Shown in pieces: positions 24,767 to 32,751 of a stretch of DNA of 64,000 bases. Positions within the stretch are counted from its first letter, which is position 1. Each line of letters opens with the position of its first letter. Origin of the DNA: Bdellovibrionales bacterium (lineage in GTDB: Bacteria; Bdellovibrionota; UBA1018). The notes below the pieces were generated by a model. It had not been told where the DNA came from. It saw only the letters and a program-made list of their open reading frames with translations, and did no database searches. Made by a program: the position numbers and the translations under genes. The stretch lies in assembly GCA_016786465.1 (NCBI GenBank), contig JAEUWC010000008.1:62001-126000 (forward strand), read 5' to 3'.

Positions 24767-26402
24767 CAGTCGGAGCAATCGCAGCCGGCACTTCCGTCGC
24801 CTGCGCAGTCAGACCTTCTAGCCCTGGAACGACCACGGCTGGCGCTTCAGCGCCCAAGGCTGCAGCTTCAGCTGCAGCTTTTTCAGCCGCCTTTTGTTGG
24901 TCCAAATAAGGCGTCGAAGTCGGGATCGACTGAACACGTTCGCGGATGTCTTTTAGGAACTTTTCGTCTTCGCGAGCGTCGTAAATCAACTGAACCGAAG
25001 TATCGGACTTCATTCCTTGAACCAGCTTACGCATTTCAAGAATTCTTGGATCTTCTTCGCCGGATTGCGACGCAGGGATCATCTGTTCCAGTTCACGAAG
25101 CGACGGAAGTTCTGAAAGTTCTTTCAGGCCGAAAACTTCTAGGAATTCGGAAGTGGTTGCGTAAACCATCGGACGTCCTGGAAGATCCGAGCGTCCTGAA
25201 ATCTTGATCAGCTTCTTTTCCATCAGTCCGCGAATGAAGTGGGAACTGTCGACACCACGAATCTTGTCGACGTCTTCTTTCAAAACCGGTTGCTGGTAAG
25301 CGACAATCGCCAAGGTTTCCATGGCGCCGGCGCTTAAGCGCTGGGTCTGAACTTTTGCCAGTTTCTTGGCTAAAGCGGCGCGGCCGACCTTGGTGCGGAA
25401 CTGGAATCCACCGGCGACTTCGACGATTTCGATACCGTGGTGGGCCTTTTGATAGCGGTCTTTTAGGCGGGTCATGGCTTCTTGGAAAAGCGCATGAGAA
25501 ATTTCGGGTCCAAGCAGGCCCTGAAGCTTTTCAAGCGACATGGGCTTATCGGTCATGAAAAGAAGCGATTCGATGCAACTTTCCATTTCGGCAAGGTCCA
25601 GGTTTCCGTCGGAATCTTCGACGGGTTGCTTGGGCAAAGCTGCCTGAAGTTCAGGATCGATTTCAGCAGCGGCTTCGTTTTCTAAAGCCAACGCTTTTTC
25701 CAAAGCTTCGTCTTCGGCAATCTGGCGCGCCAAAAGGGCTTCTGGGCTTTCACCCTGGGCCGCTTCTTGGATCTGAACCAGTTCAGCGTGATGGGCTTCT
25801 TCTTGCTTTTGAATCGCGGCAGCCAGATTCGACATTTCTTGTTCAACTTGTACGGGATCTTGTTCGGGGACACCGTCTTCAAGCAAGGCTTCGTCTTCAT
25901 CTGCAGCCGCTTTGGCAGCTTCAGCGGTTTCGGTCGCTTCAATGGCTTCGGCCGGGACGGCTTCTGCCACGTCTGTCGATTCGATCGTTTCAGCGGATTC
26001 GGCTTCTGGGGCCGCTTCAGCTTGAATTTCGGCTTCGATTTCCGCTTCGACTTGTTCGTCCGAAGGGGTTTCCAGATCTAATTCGTCTTCTTCCATCTGG
26101 GCGTCACGGACGTCCAAGGCGGTCAGACCAAATGGGTCTGCGATAAAGGTCGAAGCGGCATTCAAGGTCACTTCCGCAGGCTTGATGCTTACGGGTGTTT
26201 CTAGATGTGCTTTTTCTTCGCTCGCAATAATTTGTTCCACGACTTCTTCAACCAGTTCGGCTTCCGAACTGGCGTTCGCTGCGGATTCTTGGGTCACTTC
26301 TGGAAGCCATTCCGATGCTTCGGTCTTCAATGATTCCTGAACCGAAGATTCCAACGAATCAAAGATTTTTTCGTCGTGTGGGTTCTGATCCTGATCAGTC
26401 AT
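24759..26402 (-). CDS. scpB: Segregation and condensation protein B with long acidic N-terminal extension
   Basis: The ScpB core lies at residues about 268-440: M-E-S-C-I-E-S-L-L-F-M-T-D-K-P-M-S, then L-A-I-V-A-Y-Q-Q-P-V-L-K-E-D-V, I-R-G-V-D-S-S-H-F-I-R-G-L and G-R-P-M-V-Y-A-T-T-S-E-F-L-E-V-F-G-L. ScpB is the winged-helix kite subunit of the SMC-ScpAB condensin that organises and segregates chromosomes. The start at 26402 (AAGGA 7-9 nt upstream) overlaps the end of scpA by 8 nt. The first about 265 residues are rich in Glu, Ala, Gln and Ser and look disordered, and there is an Ala-rich tail, so the protein is more than twice the usual 190-200 residues. Confidence 0.9.
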   Translation of the reverse strand: MTDQDQNPHDEKIFDSLESSVQESLKTEASEWLPEVTQESAANASSEAELVEEVVEQIIASEEKAHLETPVSIKPAEVTLNAASTFIADPFGLTALDVRDAQMEEDELDLETPSDEQVEAEIEAEIQAEAAPEAESAETIESTDVAEAVPAEAIEATETAEAAKAAADEDEALLEDGVPEQDPVQVEQEMSNLAAAIQKQEEAHHAELVQIQEAAQGESPEALLARQIAEDEALEKALALENEAAAEIDPELQAALPKQPVEDSDGNLDLAEMESCIESLLFMTDKPMSLEKLQGLLGPEISHALFQEAMTRLKDRYQKAHHGIEIVEVAGGFQFRTKVGRAALAKKLAKVQTQRLSAGAMETLAIVAYQQPVLKEDVDKIRGVDSSHFIRGLMEKKLIKISGRSDLPGRPMVYATTSEFLEVFGLKELSELPSLRELEQMIPASQSGEEDPRILEMRKLVQGMKSDTSVQLIYDAREDEKFLKDIRERVQSIPTSTPYLDQQKAAEKAAAEAAALGAEAPAVVVPGLEGLTAQATEVPAAIAPTET

Positions 26403-27426
26403 TTGAAGTCCTTCCGTTGAAGGTTCGGTCCAATCCTGCGTCGGTGTTGATTTCGGTTGTGACAAAGCTTCCGTCTGCGTTTGCAGCGGCCGAGGTAATT
26501 CTTCCGTCTTCGATTCCGTGATCGCTTCCGGCAATTCCAAGTGGGTCGGCGACGGCGCTAGCGGCGTCGGTTCGAAGTTCTGTTGGAGGGGTTGCGGCTT
26601 GTTCCACTGCGTTTTCAAGCCCTGGGGAAGCGGTAGCTCGTTCTTCCAGGTGATCAAATCCTGAAGCAAGCGATGGATCGAATGAGTCAAGGTTTTCCAG
26701 AAGTTCCACATAAATCGATTCGTAAACCTCTTGTTGGTGAAGTCTCATCTTCTTCAGACGAGAAAGTTCCAAAGACGCCAGGAAAGTCACCACGACTTCG
26801 GCGCGCGACGGATCCTGCGAAAGCAGTTCATTCATCGCCGTTAATTTTCCAAGGACCAGGCGCTTTTTGAAATCGCCCAGCTTCGTTGAAAGCGAGACGG
26901 TTTCTTTTTTCAGAACCGTGGTGCGCTTGCGCGAACGGATCAAAACGTCCTGGAAAGTCATTCCCAAGTCCGTGATGTCCAGATCTTTCCAAACTTTTTC
27001 GACGGGTGCCTTTTTGATCGGGCGAGTGAAAGTGTCTTCGCCTAGGCGCGGAAGTTGGGCTAAGTCTTCGCCCGCTGCACGGAAGCGCTGATGCTGCAAA
27101 AGTTGAAGGATCAGGTCTTCTTGAGAAGGTTCGGCATCGGCACCGGCTTGTGCGGCTGCCAGCGCAGGATCCTGAGGCAAAAGGGATTTTGATTTCCAAA
27201 GAAGCAGGGTAGCGGCCATCACCAAAAATTCGCTAGCGATGTCAAAATTCAGTTCCTGCATCAAGCGAACGTAAGCCAGGTACTGGTCGGTGATCTTTGA
27301 AATGGCGATCTTCGAGATATCCATTTCGTGGCTTTGAATCAGATACAAAAGCAGATCCAATGGACCTTCAAACTGATCCAAACGAACCGTGATCGGCATG
27401 CGATTTGTGTTTAATCCACTAGCCAC
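26395..27426 (-). CDS. scpA: Segregation and condensation protein A (kleisin)
   Basis: The N-terminal kleisin motif V-R-L-D-Q-F-E-G-P-L-D-L-L-L-Y-L-I is followed by D-I-S-K-I-A-I-S-K-I-T-D-Q-Y and D-I-A-S-E-F-L-V-M-A-A-T-L-L-L-W-K-S. The C-terminal winged helix contains V-V-V-T-F-L-A-S-L-E-L-S-R-L-K. ScpA bridges the SMC heads and binds ScpB. About 80 extra residues after this domain are low-complexity. The start is the GTG at 27426; an ATG at 27399 (M-P-I-T-V-R-L) is equally possible. The gene precedes scpB with an 8-nt overlap, the usual order. Confidence 0.9.
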   Translation of the reverse strand: MASGLNTNRMPITVRLDQFEGPLDLLLYLIQSHEMDISKIAISKITDQYLAYVRLMQELNFDIASEFLVMAATLLLWKSKSLLPQDPALAAAQAGADAEPSQEDLILQLLQHQRFRAAGEDLAQLPRLGEDTFTRPIKKAPVEKVWKDLDITDLGMTFQDVLIRSRKRTTVLKKETVSLSTKLGDFKKRLVLGKLTAMNELLSQDPSRAEVVVTFLASLELSRLKKMRLHQQEVYESIYVELLENLDSFDPSLASGFDHLEERATASPGLENAVEQAATPPTELRTDAASAVADPLGIAGSDHGIEDGRITSAAANADGSFVTTEINTDAGLDRTFNGRTSND

Positions 27427-27583
27427 GCTGGTTAAGCCCCCCTAACCGATAGCACCGGGTCAGCCGTGATGCGCTTACCCGGACCAAATGGTAGGTCGAC
27501 TGTGTCGCAAGCCCTATTCCTTGGCAAGAAAATCCTTGGAATTTTGGCGCGGCCTTGGGTGGCGCCGGTCAGGGTCGGTTTTC

Positions 27584-28579
27584 TCATGAACGAGGCAGGA
27601 ATCCGACGCGGTCGTAAACCCTGTCTAGAAGCTTCTGTGCGCGATTCCGGGCATTCTGGGCACCCATTTTCAGGACCCCATCCAGGTACGCGGTATCGGC
27701 CATCAGGCGCTCGACTTCAGCGCGAACAGGGGCCAAATGGGCGGCCACCATTTCGGCAGTTTCAACTTTCAAGTGTCCGTACATTTTTCCCGCGTATCCC
27801 GACACGACTTCTTCGGGCTTTTTTCCAGTCAGCGCGCATTGGATCGTGATCAGATTCTTGACGCCTGGTTTTTCATCCGACCAAGTGACTTCCGAACCCG
27901 AATCGGTGACCGCGCGTTTGATTTTCTTAATGATCTGGTCGCTGGTGTCGCCTAGATAAATGGCTGAATTCGGATCTGGATCTGATTTCGACATCTTTTG
28001 TGTCGGATCCTGAAGGCTCATGATCCTTGCGCCCACGGGTGGGATATAGACTTCTGGGATCACAAAAAGGTCATCTCCGAAAAGACCATTCATCCGTTCG
28101 GCAATGTCGCGGGTCAATTCCAGGTGCTGCTTTTGGTCTTCTCCGACAGGGACCAAGTGTGTTCCGTAAAGCAAAATGTCAGCCGCCATCAATACCGGAT
28201 ACGCAAAAAGTCCTGCGGGGATATGTGCCCCCTGCTTGGCGGACTTGTCTTTGTACTGGGTCATGCGGCCCAGTTCGCCCATGGTCGCAAAACAAGTCAG
28301 GACCCAGGAAAGTTCGGCGTGCTGAGGGACATGGGATTGAACAAAAAGGGTGCATTCTTTTGGATCAATTCCCGACGCGATGTATGTGGCTACCGCGCGA
28401 CGAGTTTCGCGCCGAAGTTCTTCGGGGTCTTGCTTCACGGTGATGGCGTGCATGTCGACTGCGAAGAAAAGACAGTCGTATTGCTTTTGCAAGTTCACCC
28501 AGTTTTTCAATGCGCCTAAATAATTTCCCAAAGTCAGCCGGTTGCTTGGCGCAACGGCTGAAAGCATGACCTTTTTCAT
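27584..28579 (-). CDS. trpS: Tryptophanyl-tRNA synthetase
   Basis: This is a class I synthetase of 331 residues, the normal length. It has the N-terminal S-N-R-L-T-L-G-N (HIGH-equivalent T-L-G-N at 16-19), Y-P-V-L-M-A-A-D-I-L-L-Y, V-P-V-G-E-D-Q-K-Q-H-L-E-L and the K-M-S-K-S loop near residue 193. It attaches Trp to tRNA-Trp. Its ATG overlaps the TGA of the preceding site-2-type protease gene (ATGA), so it is co-translated in the order exported protein, protease, trpS. The 157 nt between its end and scpA hold no terminator or promoter that I recognise. Confidence 0.95.
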   Translation of the reverse strand: MKKVMLSAVAPSNRLTLGNYLGALKNWVNLQKQYDCLFFAVDMHAITVKQDPEELRRETRRAVATYIASGIDPKECTLFVQSHVPQHAELSWVLTCFATMGELGRMTQYKDKSAKQGAHIPAGLFAYPVLMAADILLYGTHLVPVGEDQKQHLELTRDIAERMNGLFGDDLFVIPEVYIPPVGARIMSLQDPTQKMSKSDPDPNSAIYLGDTSDQIIKKIKRAVTDSGSEVTWSDEKPGVKNLITIQCALTGKKPEEVVSGYAGKMYGHLKVETAEMVAAHLAPVRAEVERLMADTAYLDGVLKMGAQNARNRAQKLLDRVYDRVGFLPRS

Positions 28580-29253
28580 GTGGCTCCAAATAGGGTCGTC
28601 ATTCCCAACAATACTAAGTTGCTCAATAATCGAATTGGAAATTCCAAAACCTTGAACGCGCCAATCATCAAAAGACCCATCAAGATAAAGAAGCTGTAAG
28701 GAGCGATCTTTTCATACTGATAGATCCATTTCTTGGGCAAAAAACTTTCAATCATCTTGCTTCCATCCAGTGGCGGAATCGGAACCAAGTTGAAAAGTCC
28801 AAGCGCGAAGTTCAGCGAAACGGAAACATAAGTCATCGCAATCAGCGGTTCAAAAAGGAAGAAGTCTTCGGGAACCCATTTCTTGATGGCGGCAAAGACG
28901 GCGCCTGAAAGCGTCGCCAGAATGAAGTTCATTCCTGGGCCTGCAAAAGACACCCAAAAAAGGCCGGGACGTAGTTTGGTAAAATTCCGCGCATCAATCG
29001 GAACCGGTTTGGCCCAACCAAATAGAATCGGAATTCCAGAAACCATGTTGATCACCGGAAAAAGGATGGTCCCGATCGGGTCAATGTGCGGAAGCGGGTT
29101 TAAAGTCAGGCGGCCTTCGGATTCCGCCGTTTTGTCGCCAAATTTTCTAGCCGCCCAACCGTGTGCAACTTCATGGAAAACCACAGCCATGATGAAGGGC
29201 ACGAATTGAATCGATAAAACTTGAAGGCGTTCGTTCCAGTTCAGATCGCTCAC
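28576..29253 (-). CDS. Site-2-type membrane metalloprotease (M50, rhomboid-like S2P homologue)
   Basis: The H-E-V-A-H zinc motif sits at residues 27-31 inside the first hydrophobic helix, and N-L-V-P-I-P-P-L-D-G-S-K provides the third ligand Asp in the third core helix. Length (226 residues) and lack of a PDZ domain match the short S2P/YwhC-like group. In other bacteria M50 proteases cleave transmembrane anti-sigma factors or signal-peptide remnants. The GTG at 29253 is chosen because it overlaps the upstream TGA as GTGA. It is followed by trpS with an ATGA overlap, a common neighbour of this family. Confidence 0.85.
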   Translation of the reverse strand: MSDLNWNERLQVLSIQFVPFIMAVVFHEVAHGWAARKFGDKTAESEGRLTLNPLPHIDPIGTILFPVINMVSGIPILFGWAKPVPIDARNFTKLRPGLFWVSFAGPGMNFILATLSGAVFAAIKKWVPEDFFLFEPLIAMTYVSVSLNFALGLFNLVPIPPLDGSKMIESFLPKKWIYQYEKIAPYSFFILMGLLMIGAFKVLEFPIRLLSNLVLLGMTTLFGAT

Positions 29254-29813
29254 AGGGGTGCCGCCGCACCTTTCTTTAAACAAAGCAGGTAAGCCAAGCT
29301 ACGGTCGTCTTTGGGATTGAAGATGCTCTCGTCGGTTTCAGAAATCTGGTACGGAGTGTGTTTAGGTACCGCAGTCGCTTCAATGCTCCATTCGACCACA
29401 AAGCTTTGGTCGTTGGCGCTGACAAAGGAAATCGTGCTGGCGGTTTTTGAATCGTACGTTTGATAAGCGGCTTTAGTAGAAGGGGTTTGGGACAGATTTA
29501 AGATTCGAAGCTGTTCTTCAATGGACCCTTTGGAATCGATCGTCCGAATCTGAATTCGCAAGGTGTCTTTGGTGACGATCGTGACCACGATCTGCGTTTG
29601 AAAGCTGCGATCCACCCCGATTTTGTCGGGTCCCCAGATCATGTCGCAAGAAAAGCTACCCGAAGCGGCCCACGCGGTGGTCTGCCCTGGATCCAAAAGA
29701 CGGCGAACAGATGCTGCGTCGGCGTTCAATGATGCAAGTCCAGCGTGTGCTTGACGTGAATCTGAACCCACGAAAGCCGCTAGAAGTGCCGGAAGTACCC
29801 AGGAAAATCGCAT
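29250..29813 (-). CDS. Exported protein, unknown function
   Basis: A signal peptide (M-R-F-S-W-V-L-P-A-L-L-A-A-F-V-G) ends with R-Q-A-H-A. The about 165-residue mature part has F-S-C-D-M and L-L-C-L-K cysteines and a strand-rich middle (V-V-T-I-V-T-K-D-T-L-R-I-Q-I). The start at 29813 gives this signal peptide and lies 33 nt after the recombinase gene; a longer frame would run far into that gene. No family is recognised. Coupling to the M50 protease (GTGA) means it could be a substrate or regulator of the protease, but this is only context. Confidence 0.55.
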   Translation of the reverse strand: MRFSWVLPALLAAFVGSDSRQAHAGLASLNADAASVRRLLDPGQTTAWAASGSFSCDMIWGPDKIGVDRSFQTQIVVTIVTKDTLRIQIRTIDSKGSIEEQLRILNLSQTPSTKAAYQTYDSKTASTISFVSANDQSFVVEWSIEATAVPKHTPYQISETDESIFNPKDDRSLAYLLCLKKGAAAPL

Positions 29814-29845
29814 GGTGGGGAAGTTAGGCCAGGCAGCGAATTCAG

Positions 29846-30793
29846 TCAAACTTTGTTCGTGCGCTTGGCTCGGGGGTGATGCTTCTCGTAGGATTCCTGA
29901 AGATGATCCTGAGCTACGTGGGCGTAAATCTGCGTCGTCGACAAGTCGGCGTGCCCTAAAAGGGTCTGCAGGCTTCGCAGGTTCATACCGGCCTGAAGAA
30001 GGTGAGTCGCAAACGAATGACGCATTGCGTGCGGCGAAACGGACTTTCGGATCCCTGCCTGCGCTACAATTTGTTTCAAGATCGACCAACAGGCTTGGCG
30101 GGTCAGTGGGTTGCCTTGGGAATTCAAAAAGACAAAATCCCGGGGGTTTGCGTTTGGGGACATCGTCAGCCGGCCGCGTCCGGCTTCGCCTTCTAAATAG
30201 GCTTTCAAGGCGTCTCCGGCGACTGGGGCAAAGGGTACGATTCTTTCTTTTCCGCCCTTTCCCAAAACGCGAACGTAGCGAAGCTTCAGATCAGTTCTTT
30301 GGGCTTCCAGTTCGACCAGTTCTGAAACGCGAAGTCCCGAAGCATAAAGAAGGTAGACCATGGCGCGGTCACGCGCCTGAAGCGCTTCACGGTGGCGATG
30401 TTGGTACGTAATTCCCGGTGTCAGAGCATCCAAGATCTTCTGAACTTCTGCCTGCGAAAGTGCCTTAGGTAGCGCTTTGGGCATCTTGGGCATGGGAATG
30501 GATTCGGTTGGATTCTGGGGCAGGTTCAATTCCAAACAGCAGTACTTGAAAAATTGGCGAAGCGTCGTCAGCTTTCTTGCGACCGATGAAGCCTTGGCTT
30601 TTCGTTTATAAAGTTCGACCAGGAAGTTGGAAATTTCGGCGGCCGTGATTTCTTCTAGGCGAATTTCTTTGGGAAGGGTCTTGATCCAACCGTTCAAGTC
30701 ACCAAAGTAACTTTCGGTCGTTTTTTCCGAAGCCCCGCGATCGATTCGCAGACTTTGGATGAAACCTTCGATCGCTGATTCCAATTGGGTCAT
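29846..30793 (-). CDS. Tyrosine recombinase XerC/XerD family
   Basis: A SAM-like N-terminal core-binding domain (K-T-T-E-S-Y-F-G-D-L-N, about residue 25) precedes a catalytic domain with all residues in place: Arg in A-S-G-L-R-V-S-E-L (about 153), Lys in G-K-G-G-K-E-R-I-V-P, H-A-M-R-H-S-F-A-T-H-L-L (His and Arg, about 254-258), G-H-A-D-L-S-T-T-Q-I-Y-A-H-V with the nucleophile Tyr (about 290). These enzymes resolve chromosome dimers at dif. Length and lack of mobile-element neighbours favour a housekeeping Xer protein; C versus D is not decided. The ATG at 30793 follows AAAGAAG. Confidence 0.88.
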   Translation of the reverse strand: MTQLESAIEGFIQSLRIDRGASEKTTESYFGDLNGWIKTLPKEIRLEEITAAEISNFLVELYKRKAKASSVARKLTTLRQFFKYCCLELNLPQNPTESIPMPKMPKALPKALSQAEVQKILDALTPGITYQHRHREALQARDRAMVYLLYASGLRVSELVELEAQRTDLKLRYVRVLGKGGKERIVPFAPVAGDALKAYLEGEAGRGRLTMSPNANPRDFVFLNSQGNPLTRQACWSILKQIVAQAGIRKSVSPHAMRHSFATHLLQAGMNLRSLQTLLGHADLSTTQIYAHVAQDHLQESYEKHHPRAKRTNKV

Positions 30794-30810
30794 CTTCTTT
30801 AGAATAGACC

Positions 30811-30844
30811 ACGCCCAAAACATCCGCACGGACGTTTTGGGCGT
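30811..30844 (-). terminator. Stem-loop between lipoprotein gene and recombinase gene
   Basis: ACGCCCAAAAC and GTTTTGGGCGT form an 11-bp stem, extended inward by one mismatch and three more pairs around a 4-nt loop. It follows the lipoprotein stop by about 22 nt on the minus strand. The U-rich part is inside the 3' arm rather than after it, so termination may be partial. Confidence 0.45.
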
Positions 30845-30866
30845 TTCTGCTAGGTCTTTTCAGTCT

Positions 30867-31679
30867 TTAGAATTGCAGCGTGTAGCCGTGCTGCGATCCA
30901 TTCAGGTAAAGGTAGACTTTTCCGCCGTATAGCAGGTTGTTCCAGCGGCCCATATTCATTGCAATACCGCTGACACAGACTTGCGATCCGTAGCCGTAAC
31001 CTGGCTGTTGCGGATACCCTGGAATCTGGCCTGGCTGTTGGTACCAGTTCGGCGCCGTCATGCCTGGAAAGGTATTCATCATGCCGCCACCGAAACGGTA
31101 CATGATGTCGGTCATGACCATTTGGCTCAGCTGAATCGTTCCCTGAATCATCGACTGGTTCGGATTCCAGCTTCCTGGAACCATTCCGCCGGTTGGGAAA
31201 CCTGGCTGCTGTTGGAAACCGCTTGGGTAACCGGTTTGCTGCCAGTACGTGTTCTGTGGATATCCCGTGTAAGGCATCTGCATTTGTTGGCCAAAGCCGG
31301 ATTGCTGCAGATTCATGCTGATCATGCCGTCGCTGGATCCAGGACGGGTATTCAGCATTCCGCCGGATGCGCCACCGCCGGTGACGACCATCTGGCCGAT
31401 GTTCTGATAACCATAAGGAAGGGTTCCGGCGACGATGTTGGCATAGTCGACGTAGGCCTGGCCTTGAAATCCGATGGGGCTAGAGATCGGCACGCAGCCG
31501 CCTCCGCCTGGAAGGGTTGGAAAGGATCCACCGCCTGGATTCCAGGGGTTCCATTGTCCTTGTCCTTGTCCGTTTCCGTTCACTGGAGACTGCGGGTTGG
31601 TCATCGCACACCCGCTGACCAGTGCTGTTGAAATGACCGCGAGAGCAGCCGCAATCACTCGAGCTCGTTGAAACAACAT
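30867..31679 (-). CDS. Low-complexity Gly/Gln/Tyr/Pro-rich lipoprotein
   Basis: The signal peptide ends with the lipobox L-V-S-G-C. The mature sequence is dominated by Gly, Gln, Pro, Asn, Tyr and Met (N-P-W-N-P-G-G-G, Q-Q-P-G-Y-P-Q-Q), with few charges and two more Cys (G-G-C-V-P and Q-V-C-V-S). The C-terminus (Y-G-G-K-V-Y-L-Y-L-N-G-S-Q) looks beta-stranded. Such composition is seen in surface or biofilm-type proteins, but no family is recognised. Expression signals are strong: a sigma-54 promoter, a 5' hairpin and a perfect GGAGG 6 nt before the ATG. It probably forms an outer-surface lipoprotein. Confidence 0.65.
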   Translation of the reverse strand: MLFQRARVIAAALAVISTALVSGCAMTNPQSPVNGNGQGQGQWNPWNPGGGSFPTLPGGGGCVPISSPIGFQGQAYVDYANIVAGTLPYGYQNIGQMVVTGGGASGGMLNTRPGSSDGMISMNLQQSGFGQQMQMPYTGYPQNTYWQQTGYPSGFQQQPGFPTGGMVPGSWNPNQSMIQGTIQLSQMVMTDIMYRFGGGMMNTFPGMTAPNWYQQPGQIPGYPQQPGYGYGSQVCVSGIAMNMGRWNNLLYGGKVYLYLNGSQHGYTLQF

Positions 31680-31690
31680 AACTACCTCCT

Positions 31691-31711
31691 GTCCGTCAGC
31701 AGAAGACGGAC
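31691..31711 (-). promoter_or_regulatory. 5' leader hairpin just before the ribosome binding site
   Basis: GTCCGTC and GACGGAC form a perfect 7-bp stem with a 7-nt loop, ending 2 nt before the GGAGG of the lipoprotein gene. It would lie near the middle of the about 50-nt leader made from the sigma-54 promoter. It could stabilise the message or control ribosome access. Confidence 0.45.
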
Positions 31712-31739
31712 GTTTACCTTTCTCTCTGCCGGGATATAA

Positions 31740-31755
31740 AGCAGGGGGTGTGCCA
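31740..31755 (-). promoter_or_regulatory. Sigma-54 (-24/-12) promoter
   Basis: On the minus strand TGGCACACCCCCTGCT, preceded by T, fits the sigma-54 consensus with the TTGC core changed to CTGC. GG and GC are exactly 10 nt apart. It lies 61-76 nt before the lipoprotein start codon, predicting a leader of about 50 nt. The 218-nt gap also holds the 5' hairpin, an IHF-like site and an AT-rich palindrome (31816-31828). Confidence 0.68.
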
Positions 31756-31803
31756 AATGACCGACAAGCAGGGTCAACTTCGGCTCAATCTTGGAAATAT
31801 TCT

Positions 31804-31816
31804 TAAGTAATTGAAA
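31804..31816 (-). promoter_or_regulatory. IHF-like site upstream of the sigma-54 promoter
   Basis: Read on the plus strand, TAAGTAATTGAAA matches the complement of the IHF consensus (YAA-N4-TTGATW) except for one base. It is about 50 nt upstream of the -24 element, where IHF bends DNA at many sigma-54 promoters. The region is AT-rich, so a chance match is quite possible. Confidence 0.3.
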
Positions 31817-31897
31817 TTATTGAATAATAATCGACTGAATTCGGAATCCCCCGAACGGATGATTCCAAGGGGCGCCCAAAATTCAGGCAGTGAACTG

Positions 31898-32728
31898 TCA
31901 ACGAACTTTACAGCTGCTCAGTTCTCGAAGGGCTTCGGGTTTACCCCGGCCGTCCCGAAACTTGGCCACGGCCTGCGCAATGACGTCGGCGATTTTCTTG
32001 CGCCCGCCAGTAGAAACCACGTTTAAGCGGTCGCGAGGATGGCTTAAGAACCCGACTTCAACCAGTGCCGAAGGCATGTCCGCCCCCAAAAGAACGTGAA
32101 ACAAAGCCTGCTTCACCCCGCGGTCGACTTCGGGGTTTGGCCCCCGGGCAGTCCAAAGCTGAACTAGCCCCTTTTGAAGCAAACAGGCGATGCGTTTGCT
32201 TTCAGGCAGGTTAGCGTCCAGCTTCAGATCCTTCAGAATCAAGGCCACTTCTGTCTGCCCGTCGGCTTCATCGATCGTCGTTCCCAAAACGGCGTTTTCT
32301 AGCTTAGCCAGGCGCCGCGATGACTGATCGGTCGTTGTATTTAGGATATAGGTTTCAATTCCTTCGGGTTGCCGTGCGGGGTCGGCGCCTGGGGAATTCA
32401 AATGGATCGAAAAGAAAAGATCCGCTTTCATTCGGTTGGCTAGCGCCGTTCGGTCCGCCAGGGCCAGTTCTCGATCCGTTTCGCGGGTCAACGTCACCAG
32501 CATTCCTTTGGCTCGGACGGCTTTTGCGGTTTCAAGCGCGATGGCCAGTGCGATTTCTTTTTCAGTGACGACGACCCCGCCTTTCTTATGCGTGGTTCCC
32601 AGGTCCTGGCCACCGTGGCCAGGGTCAATGACCACGTGAAACTTCGGAAGCCCTTTGGCTTTTTTAGGCGCAGCCCATGTGGGCGAAGGCGCGTGCAGGG
32701 CTAGAAAGATTGCGGAAACAAGAAGCAT
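31898..32728 (-). CDS. N-acetylmuramoyl-L-alanine amidase (Amidase_3)
   Basis: A signal peptide (L-L-V-S-A-I-F-L-A-L, cleavage after T-W-A-A or nearby) precedes a complete zinc amidase domain: V-I-D-P-G-H-G-G-Q-D (His ligand), T-E-K-E-I-A-L (Glu ligand), F-F-S-I-H-L-N-S (His ligand) and A-L-V-E-V-G-F-L-S-H (catalytic Glu). It cleaves the amide bond between MurNAc and the stem peptide, for daughter-cell separation or wall remodelling. No AMIN or LysM targeting domain is present, and the usual length of the catalytic domain is kept. It is divergent from mutY, with only 23 nt between the starts. Confidence 0.9.
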   Translation of the reverse strand: MLLVSAIFLALHAPSPTWAAPKKAKGLPKFHVVIDPGHGGQDLGTTHKKGGVVVTEKEIALAIALETAKAVRAKGMLVTLTRETDRELALADRTALANRMKADLFFSIHLNSPGADPARQPEGIETYILNTTTDQSSRRLAKLENAVLGTTIDEADGQTEVALILKDLKLDANLPESKRIACLLQKGLVQLWTARGPNPEVDRGVKQALFHVLLGADMPSALVEVGFLSHPRDRLNVVSTGGRKKIADVIAQAVAKFRDGRGKPEALRELSSCKVR

Positions 32729-32751
32729 GGACCTTCATCGTACCGATTGTT

